From positions 434,001 to 498,000 of the forward strand of contig CANLUY010000002.1 of assembly GCA_947494435.1 (NCBI GenBank): 64,000 nucleotides of DNA. The letters run 5' to 3'. Positions 51,744 to 60,704 of the stretch are shown here, piece by piece (position 1 is the stretch's first letter; each line of letters starts with the position of its first letter). The notes below the pieces were generated by a model. The model saw nothing but the letters and a program-made list of their open reading frames with translations. It was not told the DNA's origin and made no database searches. The position numbers were made by a program, and so were the translations under genes. The DNA is from an uncultured Litoreibacter sp. GTDB taxonomy: Bacteria; Pseudomonadota; Alphaproteobacteria; Rhodobacterales; Rhodobacteraceae.

Positions 51744-52730
51744 TCATTGTGGACCCCCGGTTGCCCCGGCCGCACTTTGTGTGCGTTTTCCGGGAGGGGT
51801 GATGCCGCGCTTTTCAAGAAGCGCGTTTGCCGCGTTTAACTTACGGCGGAACACAGGCCCATTGCCTTGGGCCAGTACAAATTCGGCCAGTCGCGCCACC
51901 ATCAGGGGGTGCTTCTGGTCGTCAATTTTGTGGAGAAGCTCGCGCAGGTAGCGGCGGAAAGACCGTCGCGCGCGCAGGAGCTTATAGAATTCTGTTTTGG
52001 TCATGGAGCCGTCGACGCAGCCGGACACGATTGGTTGCAAAATGCCCATCTGGATCAAGCCCGATGCGATGCGGTGTCCTTGGAAGCGGCATTTCAGCTT
52101 GGTGACGTTGCCGCCTTGGAACAAGGCTGCGTGCATAGCGTCTGGCGGCTCTAGCGGGTCATAAAGGATGAACACCTGCTTGGCGCTGTCGGTCATATGC
52201 GGCGCGTAGCCATAGTCGCCGCTGAAATCGCGGATCCACGCGACTTGATAACGTTTTTCCCAAGAACACAGGTCACGGTCAAGCGTGGCTTGCGGGCTGA
52301 TTGCGACGACGGAGGCACCGGGGCAAGCTGCGGAGAATGCGCAAGCGCCGTAGCCGCCCATTGAGGCACCGTAGAAGACCACTTGGTCAAACTGATCAAA
52401 GAAATTTTCGCGTTTGAGCCGGTCGAAAAAGGCATAGACATCTGCGTCGCGATACCAGCTCCAGTCATGGGCCATCATGCCAAGGATGGACCAGCCTTGC
52501 TTTTGAACAAAACCAAAGCCCCATGGCAAACGGTTGCCGTGCTCGTAGACGTGATCGAGATTTTCAAAGGTGACGATCAGCGTCTTGCCGGATTTCACGA
52601 ACAGGGCAGAGTGGTCTTCGCCGATTTTCTCGTAGAAGCCGTATTTTTCGCCCATGGTGTGTAGCTCTCGGTCCCACTCGGCTTTCGACATGTCGTCGGA
52701 ATTGGTGGCGAGTTCGATCATATCAGTCAT
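51744..52730 (-). CDS. Alpha/beta-hydrolase-fold protein, paralogue of the fusion protein's C-terminal half
   Basis: A protein of 328 residues. FYGASMGGYGACAFSAACPG holds the nucleophile Ser123, the acid is Asp191 (ILYDPLEPPD) and His219 is in RFQGHRIA. The same order, spacing and flanks (SPQATLDRD ... SPQTTLDEA; FYKLLRARR ... FYKSIRARK) occur in the fusion protein next door, showing common descent. No signal peptide. The start overlaps the end of the upstream glycosyltransferase (ATGA). Asp2-type O-acetyltransferases also use an S-D-H triad in this fold, so transacylation is an alternative to hydrolysis. Confidence 0.75.
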   Translation of the reverse strand: MTDMIELATNSDDMSKAEWDRELHTMGEKYGFYEKIGEDHSALFVKSGKTLIVTFENLDHVYEHGNRLPWGFGFVQKQGWSILGMMAHDWSWYRDADVYAFFDRLKRENFFDQFDQVVFYGASMGGYGACAFSAACPGASVVAISPQATLDRDLCSWEKRYQVAWIRDFSGDYGYAPHMTDSAKQVFILYDPLEPPDAMHAALFQGGNVTKLKCRFQGHRIASGLIQMGILQPIVSGCVDGSMTKTEFYKLLRARRSFRRYLRELLHKIDDQKHPLMVARLAEFVLAQGNGPVFRRKLNAANALLEKRGITPPGKRTQSAAGATGGPQ

Positions 52731-53740
52731 GCTGAAACCGCCTCCCGCGTGTGACCGAACAGTTCGGCTTTCGGGGTGATCGCGTCCATCAAGGCGCGTC
52801 CGGCTTTGGTTTGGATGACGTTCGCAATCGCCTCCTTATGCCACGCGACGGACTGAAGGTGCAGTTTGTGCAGCACCGGATCATCGAGCAGGACGTTGTA
52901 GATCGAACGCGCATCATGGAGGAGGGGTTGGATCGTGATGTCCACCTCCTCGTTGCGGTTCATGGTGTGCCAGTAGTCAGCGCCCAGCATGTCCGGTGTG
53001 TAGGCGCGCCCTCGGGCGGCTTTCATCAAATAGTTCTCTCGGGTGCGCAGGGCGTAGTGGTTGATTTGACCCAGCTCATATCCGGCTGTGTGCTTGGTCA
53101 TGCGCCAGTTGCCTTTGTGGTACTCCTCCGGCATCACATCGCCGCGTCCGTTGACCCAATTCAGTGCGTCCCAGTCCTTGCCGGGGACTTTCTTGGGTCG
53201 GTGACAGCCGATGACGTCGACTGCGTCCGTGCGGTGAATGCTTTTCATCCCCCACGCTTGCATCGGTGACGGGCAGAAGGCGGGCGCTGCGCGGGTGAGC
53301 TTTTCGCTCAAAAGCCCATCTTCGAAAAACGTTTGGTCGCTGCTGCCAAACAAGCGCCATGTCAGTGAAATGCATTTAGCCTCGGGCGCGGCTGCCGTCA
53401 GTGCTTGAATGGATCGGTTACCGGCGTGCACATTGATGAATTCATCCGCATCTATCACTGCGACCCAATCGCTGTTGATGTAACAGTCCTCCCGGCGGGC
53501 CTTGCGGTAGGCGCGGACCTGATGGGCAGGACGCTGGTGGGGCAGGCGGGCATTGTCGCGATGTGTGACGTGGCCGAGTTTTGCGAGCCGGTCGAGGATA
53601 CGATCCGTCCCGTCCTCGCAATCATTGCTGTAGGCCAAGATGTGATCAAACCCGATGGACAAATGATAGGCCACCCATTCAAGGATGAACGGCCCCTCGT
53701 TCTTCATGCAAGTCAGGATCAGATACCGTTCCGGGGTCAT
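52727..53740 (-). CDS. Family-2-like glycosyltransferase (DADEF type)
   Basis: A protein of 337 residues with a GT-A fold. ILTCMKNEGPFILEWVAYHL opens the nucleotide-binding region; the metal site is DADEF (97-101). Further landmarks, LTWRLFGSSDQTFFED, GCHRPKKVPGK and INHYALRTRENYLMKA, are shared with the glycosyltransferases at 55462 and 56486. This matches the Glyco_tranf_2_4/GT92-like group. Cytoplasmic, no membrane segment. It overlaps genes on both sides by four bases. Donor and acceptor sugars are unknown. Confidence 0.85.
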   Translation of the reverse strand: MTPERYLILTCMKNEGPFILEWVAYHLSIGFDHILAYSNDCEDGTDRILDRLAKLGHVTHRDNARLPHQRPAHQVRAYRKARREDCYINSDWVAVIDADEFINVHAGNRSIQALTAAAPEAKCISLTWRLFGSSDQTFFEDGLLSEKLTRAAPAFCPSPMQAWGMKSIHRTDAVDVIGCHRPKKVPGKDWDALNWVNGRGDVMPEEYHKGNWRMTKHTAGYELGQINHYALRTRENYLMKAARGRAYTPDMLGADYWHTMNRNEEVDITIQPLLHDARSIYNVLLDDPVLHKLHLQSVAWHKEAIANVIQTKAGRALMDAITPKAELFGHTREAVSA

Positions 53741-55296
53741 CGCTTATGCACCACAAGCACTTGATCGCGCTTTTCTTTGTGCCATTTGGCCTGATGAAGG
53801 AAGCAGCCTGAGATGTCTTGGCGCAGGTCATTCAGGGCGTCTTGGATCGCGGCGTCAGGATGGTTGAACACACTGTCATGCAGATAGCCCTGAAACAGCG
53901 CGGCGGTCTTTGGAAAACCGCTGGTCTCGCGCGCTTTGGGCTGAAAGCGCAGGTCTTCAATGATGTACAGGCCGCCGGATTTCAGTTTGGGGAACAGCGT
54001 GACAAAGGCGTTTTGCTGATGGTGTGACAAGTGGCTGGCATCATCGAGGACGAGGTCAATATTCTCGAGATTCTCTGCAACTATCGCCATATCTTCGATC
54101 CTGTCGAAGCTGGATTTTACTTTTGTCACGCGTTCGTCTTTGACTTTGGCGTAAGCGCGCTCGTCAATTGCGGTGATATGCGTTTTCGTCAGGTACTTGA
54201 GCCACATAGGTAAGGTCGGACTTGTGCCTGCTTCCGCATCTGAAGGATCGCCCAGACCGAGAAGCACCATATCCAGTGAGCGTTTGCGCAGCGGTTGCAA
54301 CAACATGTGGTAAAGCTCTGTAAAGGCGTGCTTTTGTGTGCCTTGATCGAGGCTGAGCTCGTCCGCGATATCGGTCAAATTCACCCCGCCGCGCCCGGCC
54401 TTGTGACGATTGCTAACCACGGGGATCTGTGTGCCGGGCACCATGACTTGTTCGGTGGGCTTATGCGGGTTGGTTTTGGGCATCGGCGCGTCAGAGGGCA
54501 CGATTTTGTGCTTCTTGAGCAGTTTGCCAATGAGGCTGTCGGGGTGCGGCTCGCCATTTTCGCGTTCGATGATGCGCATGCGCATACGGCGACCCCAGAA
54601 GTGGATCGAAAGCGTGTTGTCAGTGACGTAATGGCTGAGATCGAGGTTTGGCTTCAGCATCAGGCGGCGTTTTTTGAAGCTGATGGGGAAGAGCGCCTCA
54701 ATCGGCATCGCGTATTTATGCTCGCCGGTTTTGTGCAGGAAATGCGTCAGCGCTTGTGGACCCCAGACGCCCCATGACTGCTCGCCGACATGGACCGGGT
54801 TACCATCGGCCTTCTTCTGCGCCATCTCTTCGCGCAATTCAGGCTTGAACCAGTCGGGGATGGCGTATTCGTCTGATGTGAAGTCGATCAGACCTGCGAG
54901 CGTGTCGCTGTCTGCGGGCAGGCCAACGACGCCATTGTTGATATGGTGCGGGCTTTCCCAGCCGTGGAAATGACCGTTCTTGGATGTGAACTTTTTGACG
55001 CAATAGGCGTCCGTGTCGGCCCAGATTTGATCATCCGTCTTGGCCAGCATGTTGTAGCGCCACTTATCGGCCTGCGGGGCAGGCGAGCCTGTCCGCTTAT
55101 GGGCGATGACGTGATCCATCGACATGATTTCATTGGCATCGCAAATCTCGATCCCGTCGGGGATATTGCCGACCTCGCCGTAGGTGTACATTTTGACGTG
55201 GTGGCCTGCATCGCGGAACGAGACGGCGCAAAGCTGCTCCATATAGGTCAGGGAGCCGCCAATCCACAGCTGTGCGATTGCGTAATCTTTTGCCAC
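53737..55296 (-). CDS. Glycosyltransferase-methyltransferase fusion protein
   Basis: About 519 residues. The N-terminal 240 resemble GT32-type sugar transferases: LWIGGSLTYMEQLCAVSFRD, then WADTDAY with the DxD at 94-96, and a C-terminal IHFWG. After a basic linker, residues about 320-515 form an SAM-methyltransferase-like domain of the macrocin/mycinamicin O-methyltransferase type: LLGLGDPSD (345-353), LVLDDASHLSHHQQNAF, and KLKSGGLYIIEDLRF. GTG at 55296 has GAGG 7 bases upstream; a TTG at 55311 is also possible. It is the first gene of the minus-strand operon, with a 165-base divergent region to the plus-strand operon. Confidence 0.78.
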   Translation of the reverse strand: MAKDYAIAQLWIGGSLTYMEQLCAVSFRDAGHHVKMYTYGEVGNIPDGIEICDANEIMSMDHVIAHKRTGSPAPQADKWRYNMLAKTDDQIWADTDAYCVKKFTSKNGHFHGWESPHHINNGVVGLPADSDTLAGLIDFTSDEYAIPDWFKPELREEMAQKKADGNPVHVGEQSWGVWGPQALTHFLHKTGEHKYAMPIEALFPISFKKRRLMLKPNLDLSHYVTDNTLSIHFWGRRMRMRIIERENGEPHPDSLIGKLLKKHKIVPSDAPMPKTNPHKPTEQVMVPGTQIPVVSNRHKAGRGGVNLTDIADELSLDQGTQKHAFTELYHMLLQPLRKRSLDMVLLGLGDPSDAEAGTSPTLPMWLKYLTKTHITAIDERAYAKVKDERVTKVKSSFDRIEDMAIVAENLENIDLVLDDASHLSHHQQNAFVTLFPKLKSGGLYIIEDLRFQPKARETSGFPKTAALFQGYLHDSVFNHPDAAIQDALNDLRQDISGCFLHQAKWHKEKRDQVLVVHKR

Positions 55297-55461
55297 GTCT
55301 TTGCCTCGCAATTAACGGGTTCGTCCCGTCTTGTTGCTTATGATTGTTTCGATTCTCGCAAAGGGCGGGTTAAAACGCAAGGAAAAGGTGATTCGTGTTT
55401 ATGGAAATTCGGATCAAAAACCGCCGGTTAAACGGTAGGGCATGAACAGGTTGAGCGCGTC

Positions 55462-56493
55462 ATGAAGATCACTGTTGTCACCACCATGCGCAATGAAGGC
55501 GCGCATGCGCTGGAATGGATTGCGCACCATCGCGCGGCTGGCGTGACGGGGTTCTTGGTCTATGTGAACGGCTGCGAGGATGGCACGGAGGCGCTGCTGC
55601 GATTGCTGCCGGATGTGGAAGTCGTGCTAAATGAAGATCGTGACGGCACCCCGCAATGGCGTGCGCTGAAGGCGGCTTGGGATCATCCAATGGTGGTGAG
55701 TGCTGATTGGGTCGCGTGCCTTGATTGTGATGAATTTATTAATTTAGGCAGAGGCTTATCCGATATTCCTCATCTTATTGAGCGCGTCGGTGGCGATGCG
55801 ATACTGCTGCAATGGCGCTTGTTTGGCCATGCGGATGAAACCGGCCTATCGGACGTGCTGACGACCGAGCGGTTCATCCGTGCGGCTGCGGAAGACATGC
55901 TGTATCCCGCAATTGGGAGTTACTTCAAAACCCTGTTCCGCCGCGACGGCCCGTTCCGTGGCTTTGGGGTGCATCGGCCCAAGCAGAAGAATGCGGACCG
56001 GCACGGCGTGCCGCAGATCGTGGATGGATCAGGCCAACAAGTCGGTGGGGCTTTGGCTGGCAATGACAAACAGATCATGAATTGGGGCGCACCAATTGCC
56101 CGCGATCTGGTGCAATTGAATCACTATTCTCTGCGATCTGCTGCGGATTTCATGATCAAACGCGTGCGGGCTCTGCCCAACCATCAGAACAAGCAGATTG
56201 ACCTGACCTATTGGGTGGAGCGTAATTTTAACACGGTTGAAGAAACCTCCATCCACCGAATGCTGCCTGCGACACGTGAAGAACTGGAGCGGTTGCTGGG
56301 TATCGACGGGGTGCCTGACGCGCAAACGGCGTGTCGCGATTGGCAGAAGGCAGAATTTGCCAAGCTTATGCAGGATGAAGCCTCCCTAAAATTTTACGGA
56401 CGATTACTGTTGGCGGGGGGCAGTGAGGCTTTGCCGAAAGATGCGGCAATGGCGCTGATCAGGGCGTATCAGGGGCTCGCATCAGATGGGTGA
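55462..56493 (+). CDS. Family-2-like glycosyltransferase (DCDEF type)
   Basis: A protein of 343 residues. TTMRNEGAHALEWIAHHRAAG, DCDEF (88-92), LQWRLFGHADET, FGVHRPKQK and LNHYSLRSAADFMIKR match the family of the glycosyltransferase at 52727. The GT-A domain occupies about 1-240; the rest is helical. The start is 165 bases from the divergent fusion gene. The stop overlaps the two-domain glycosyltransferase by eight bases. Confidence 0.85.
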   Translation: MKITVVTTMRNEGAHALEWIAHHRAAGVTGFLVYVNGCEDGTEALLRLLPDVEVVLNEDRDGTPQWRALKAAWDHPMVVSADWVACLDCDEFINLGRGLSDIPHLIERVGGDAILLQWRLFGHADETGLSDVLTTERFIRAAAEDMLYPAIGSYFKTLFRRDGPFRGFGVHRPKQKNADRHGVPQIVDGSGQQVGGALAGNDKQIMNWGAPIARDLVQLNHYSLRSAADFMIKRVRALPNHQNKQIDLTYWVERNFNTVEETSIHRMLPATREELERLLGIDGVPDAQTACRDWQKAEFAKLMQDEASLKFYGRLLLAGGSEALPKDAAMALIRAYQGLASDG

Positions 56494-58753
56494 GGTCTAT
56501 CACCAGCGGCAACTGAATGTGGTTCAAGATCAGGGGCTTGTCGCGCTAGATTGCATCGGGTGGGAAGACCCTATTGGCGGAATGGGGCTGCGTGTCTTCA
56601 TGGCGTCCGGCACCGATATCAAGCGTTTCAGAAAGCCGCCGCGTGAGGGATGTGCACAATTCTCGGAGGTGCGCGGGATCAATGGCGGGCTGATGTTTGT
56701 CGGAAGTGATGCGGACGCCTCAGACCAAATAAAGATCGCCTTAGCAGAGGGTGAGTTGAGCCTATCCGTCCAACGGCCGGAGACGGACATTTTTGCTGAT
56801 ATGAATGTCTGCATCGCGGAACGCAACGGCGAGCCGATTGAGGTCATTGAAGACTGGATCACCTATCATGTCACGAACGTGGGGCTAAACGGGCTGATCC
56901 TTGTAGATCGGAAAAAACCCAAGACAGAGAATGGGTTCGATAAGAAACTTAAGGCAGTTGCGCAAGCCAGTGGCTTGAAGGCGCTGGTACATTTGACCAG
57001 TGATGTGCCCTTGGGACAAGCTGACTTGCCGCCTGCGTCTCACCCGTTCAATGCGCCCGACGCGCCCGGCAAAGACCGGATGGAAAAGCTCACATCAGAC
57101 GCTTGGACCAGCCCTTTGGTGGAGTTGCAGATTTATGAGTTGCTCAAGTGGCGTTTCCTGAGCCGCGCGCGGGCGGTCATGAACCTTGACCTGACCGACT
57201 TGATCCAGCCGGGTCACAATCCGTTCAAAGATGTGCATGAAAGCTCGGTCGGCGTCATCCAGTTGATCGGCCAGCGGGTCTATCCGTGGCGGGTGCGCAA
57301 TGGGAAAAAGCCAGGGTTTGGGGATCATATCTGTCGTCAGTTTGACAACCCGCGCGCCAATAGGCGTTGGTGTGTGGCCCCTGCGAGGGTGGGGTCTGAT
57401 AAGGTCTGGCGATTTGTCCGGATTATTGATGCAGCACCGCAACCAAATGAGGTCGTGCCATTCTGGCGGGCCATGGCGATCCGGCATCCCAAAAACACTG
57501 CGGCTGAGATCGTACCGAAAACCTCGCTTGTCGAAGATGAGCATTTGCTGGAGATGGCGGCAGAGGTCTGGGATCATAACCCGGTCCGTGCGCCCGAAAG
57601 CAAAATGGAGGCAGCCCCTGCCGCCGCCGTGAAAGGCGGGCGGACGTTGATTGTGACCTGCATGAAGAATGAAGGGCCGTTCATCTTGGAATGGATCGCC
57701 TATCACCGCGCCATCGGTGTCGATGACTTTCTTGTCTATACGAATGACTGCAATGACGGCACGGATGAGTTGCTGAACCTGCTGATGGAGCGCGGGATCG
57801 TGCAGCGGCGCGATAACAAGTTTCACGGCACGGATCTGAAGCCACAACACTGGGCGCTTGCCGCTTCTGACAAGGAGAAAATCCTCAAGGATGCTGGCTG
57901 GGTTATTTCCATGGATGTGGATGAATTCATCAATATCCATGTGGGCGAGGGGCGGCTGGACGATCTGTATAAGGCTGTCGGTGACGCCAACATGATTTCA
58001 CTGACATGGCGCTTGTTTGGCAATGGCGATGTGCATGACTATGAAGACCGCTTTCTGATCGATCAATTTCACCGATGTGCCCCAGAGCTGTGCCGCAAGC
58101 CTCATCAAGCATGGGGGTTCAAGACGCTGTTCCGCAATGTGGGCATCTACAAGAAAATGGGTGTGCATAGGCCCAAAGGTTTGAAGCCAGACCTTTGGGA
58201 TCAGATCAATTGGGTGAATGGGTCAGGTAAACCGATGCCGCAGAAGCTGATCCGCAATGGCTGGCGGTCGACCACGGACAGTTACGGCTATGATCTTGTG
58301 ACGTTAAACCATTATGCCGTGCGCAGTGCGGAGAGCTTTTTGGTCAAGCGGGATCGTGGTCGGGTCAATCATGTCGACCGGGATCAGGGGTTGAGCTACT
58401 GGTTTCGGATGAATAACAATTGGGAAGAAGACCGCTCTATCCTGACCAAGCGCGACTTGGTGGTCGCTGAGTTCGACGCGTTGATGGCCGACCCGGAGCT
58501 GAAAGCCGCGCATGAATATTGTGTCGGGAAACACCGCGAAAAGATCGACGCGCTGAAAGCGACAGAGAACTACGCAAAGTTCTATGCCGAGCTAACCGGT
58601 GCCCGGATGGAAAACCTGTCCCGTATGCACACGCATTTCGGTGCGAATGTTTTCCTCTCTGGCCCTGAATCTGTTCCTGATGATGTGGCGCTGATGGAAG
58701 ACGTTCCTCAGGATTTTTTCTTCACCGTGGAACGGGCCAAAACTAGTCACTAA
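56486..58753 (+). CDS. Two-module glycosyltransferase, N-terminal module degenerate
   Basis: A protein of 755 residues. The C-terminal half (about 385-680) is an intact transferase of the same family: TCMKNEGPFILEWIAYHRAIG, DVDEF (477-481), LTWRLFGNGDVHDYED, GVHRPKGLKPD, LNHYAVRSAESFLVKR. The N-terminal half repeats parts of it (VCIAERNGEPIEVIEDWITY; FLSRARAVMNLDLTDLI at 225-240) but lacks the DxDEF metal site, so it is probably catalytically dead and may bind substrate or partner. It is the second gene of the plus-strand operon. Confidence 0.82.
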   Translation: MGEVYHQRQLNVVQDQGLVALDCIGWEDPIGGMGLRVFMASGTDIKRFRKPPREGCAQFSEVRGINGGLMFVGSDADASDQIKIALAEGELSLSVQRPETDIFADMNVCIAERNGEPIEVIEDWITYHVTNVGLNGLILVDRKKPKTENGFDKKLKAVAQASGLKALVHLTSDVPLGQADLPPASHPFNAPDAPGKDRMEKLTSDAWTSPLVELQIYELLKWRFLSRARAVMNLDLTDLIQPGHNPFKDVHESSVGVIQLIGQRVYPWRVRNGKKPGFGDHICRQFDNPRANRRWCVAPARVGSDKVWRFVRIIDAAPQPNEVVPFWRAMAIRHPKNTAAEIVPKTSLVEDEHLLEMAAEVWDHNPVRAPESKMEAAPAAAVKGGRTLIVTCMKNEGPFILEWIAYHRAIGVDDFLVYTNDCNDGTDELLNLLMERGIVQRRDNKFHGTDLKPQHWALAASDKEKILKDAGWVISMDVDEFINIHVGEGRLDDLYKAVGDANMISLTWRLFGNGDVHDYEDRFLIDQFHRCAPELCRKPHQAWGFKTLFRNVGIYKKMGVHRPKGLKPDLWDQINWVNGSGKPMPQKLIRNGWRSTTDSYGYDLVTLNHYAVRSAESFLVKRDRGRVNHVDRDQGLSYWFRMNNNWEEDRSILTKRDLVVAEFDALMADPELKAAHEYCVGKHREKIDALKATENYAKFYAELTGARMENLSRMHTHFGANVFLSGPESVPDDVALMEDVPQDFFFTVERAKTSH

Positions 58754-58976
58754 ACAGGCAGGTTTTGTTTCCAATATGGAACCTATCAAATGATTTGCGC
58801 TTTTTTGATCGCATTTGAACGAATTGATTTCGCGCGAAGCCTTAAAAACAAGGGTGTCTTTGAGGGATCGTTTCGGATTGAGATAAATTCGAATATAAGT
58901 GTAAGTATCTGAAAATAAACAATTAAGATGTTCGACCGCATAGCTGTCCTCGTGTTTTTACGCGGGGTGTTATTCG

Positions 58977-60701
58977 GTGGAACAGATAAGACAGCTTGAT
59001 GTTGACGAAGTCCTTGTCGGCGCAAGAGAGACAGAGCAGGAAAGCTTCGGGACGCGGTATAATGCGTTTCGGAGTTTTGAGGATTTTGCCGATCAGGTCG
59101 ATGATACCGATCTAGGGATGATCATCTGGCCTGGCGGGACCTTTGCTGAGACCAAGACCGATCTCTATGGGTTTCAGTTCGAAGGTCTGTTCGACCCAGA
59201 CGCATCGGGCGGTCGTCCCGGGCTTGCTGAGATTTTTGCGTTCGCTGAGGCCAATAACATGGCCGTATCAGTGGTGCTGCCGACCTCCCGCTATCAGGAG
59301 GACCCGGCCGCACTCAAAGCGGGGGCAACGTCGTTCTTTGAAGATGTGTATTCCGGGAAGTTTGGCCCCATTCCGGAAAAGCTGATCTTTGAAATTGGGA
59401 ACGAATATTACGACGTCTTTGATGGCAACGAGATCTCGCAGGCGCAAGACTATGCCAATGTGGTCAACGCCTATAGCGAGGTAATTACTGACATTGAAGA
59501 CCGGTTTGAAACCAATCCAGATCAGGTGCGGTTCAGTCTTCAACTCGGCAAATCGACCGAGGCAAATGACGCAATACTTGATGTGTTGGATGATGATGCC
59601 CTGCTCGTCACAGATTTGCTATCGCATCACCGGTTTGCCTTTGAAGCAAACGGGGCGGATAAGCAGGTCGCCGAAACAGACGAGTCGCTTGATGACTTCA
59701 ATGAGGCGATTGTAGCCGCAGGGGGGGAGGAGGCTGGTCTATACCTCTCCGCCTACAACACGGCGAGTTTGACGCGCAACGAGGCGGCGCAGGAATATCT
59801 TGAGACGCATCGCGGCGAAGACGTTGACCTTGATGGTCGCAGCAATCTGGAGTTCGAGCAGTTCTATCAAGATAAGCTGGATGCGCGCGATCATGGTCTT
59901 GAGCATGGCGAGAATATTTTGCAGTTGTTCAGCTCCTACCAACCGCTTGGCGTTGAGGCGGCAGGTGTTTACGGCTGGGACACTATTCACGCCGCACGCT
60001 CAAGTCTGGATGGCACGGATGATAATCCCTACATCTTTGCTGGCGGTGCGACGCAGGACATGATGGCGGAAAGTCTGATCGGGACCAAGGCGCTCGATTG
60101 GTATCAGGATAATGACCATAAATCGCCGGAAGAGACGACGATTTTCGGGTTTGATAGCTCTGATAAGCTGGTGATCTTTCTCGCGGCGGGCGAGTTTGAG
60201 GGTGATAGCATGAAAACGTCGCTGTCGCTGACCGGATTGGGTGAAACACATGCCGTGTGGGGCGAAAGCCTCACGGCGGAAACGCCTGAGAACTGGAACG
60301 AGCTATTCGGCATCCCAGAAACCCCCGGTGTGGATCAATCCCCGGAGGCCGAAACATTCGCCGTCGCGCAGCGCGAGGCTTTCCAGCCTGAGATCAAGGA
60401 CGGTGCGATTGAACTTGAGTTCACACAGCCCGGCGAGATTGTCAGACTGACCTTCGCGCGTACGGAGGAAGGCAAGGATGAAATTGCCAGTTGGCACGAA
60501 GGGACCCCGGCTGACTTGTCGGGCATTGAAGAAACCGACTGGCCGACGGCCGTAAAAGGGGCAAGTGAAGTCATTGAGGATGAAGCCGCCTCCGAAGAAG
60601 TCGACGACGCCGGTGGTGGTGACGATGGCGGCGGGGGTGGTTTCCCCGTTGAGGCGCTGCTTATCGGGCTACTGCTTCCGTTGCTGATGGGCGGGATGTG
60701 A
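58977..60701 (+). CDS. Glycosidase-like protein with Gly-rich and hydrophobic C-terminus, no N-terminal signal
   Basis: A protein of 574 residues. The region around LIFEIGNEYYDVFDG (Glu143) looks like the acid/base loop of a TIM-barrel glycoside hydrolase (clan A, GH39/GH79-like), preceded by NMAVSVVLPTSRY. A beta-sandwich-like region follows, then an acidic stretch, a Gly/Asp-rich linker (DDAGGGDDGGGGG, about 545-557) and a final hydrophobic segment (EALLIGLLLPLLMGGM). GTG at 58977 has a GGGG stretch 9 bases upstream; an in-frame TAG at 58941 leaves no room for a signal peptide. The C-terminal pattern looks like a sorting or anchoring tail. A glycan-acting role is inferred from fold and neighbours. 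Confidence 0.65.
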   Translation: MEQIRQLDVDEVLVGARETEQESFGTRYNAFRSFEDFADQVDDTDLGMIIWPGGTFAETKTDLYGFQFEGLFDPDASGGRPGLAEIFAFAEANNMAVSVVLPTSRYQEDPAALKAGATSFFEDVYSGKFGPIPEKLIFEIGNEYYDVFDGNEISQAQDYANVVNAYSEVITDIEDRFETNPDQVRFSLQLGKSTEANDAILDVLDDDALLVTDLLSHHRFAFEANGADKQVAETDESLDDFNEAIVAAGGEEAGLYLSAYNTASLTRNEAAQEYLETHRGEDVDLDGRSNLEFEQFYQDKLDARDHGLEHGENILQLFSSYQPLGVEAAGVYGWDTIHAARSSLDGTDDNPYIFAGGATQDMMAESLIGTKALDWYQDNDHKSPEETTIFGFDSSDKLVIFLAAGEFEGDSMKTSLSLTGLGETHAVWGESLTAETPENWNELFGIPETPGVDQSPEAETFAVAQREAFQPEIKDGAIELEFTQPGEIVRLTFARTEEGKDEIASWHEGTPADLSGIEETDWPTAVKGASEVIEDEAASEEVDDAGGGDDGGGGGFPVEALLIGLLLPLLMGGM

Positions 60702-60704
60702 CGT

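Noticed and set aside
57095-57940. Minus-strand frame of 281 codons opposite the two-module glycosyltransferase
   Set aside because: Antisense shadow; no ribosome site and no domain, while the plus strand has clear family motifs.
58786-58818. TCAAATG/CATTTGA inverted repeat after the two-module glycosyltransferase
   Set aside because: Seven-base AT-rich arms with a 19-base loop in AT-rich DNA; likely by chance, and the T6 run lies inside the loop rather than after the stem.
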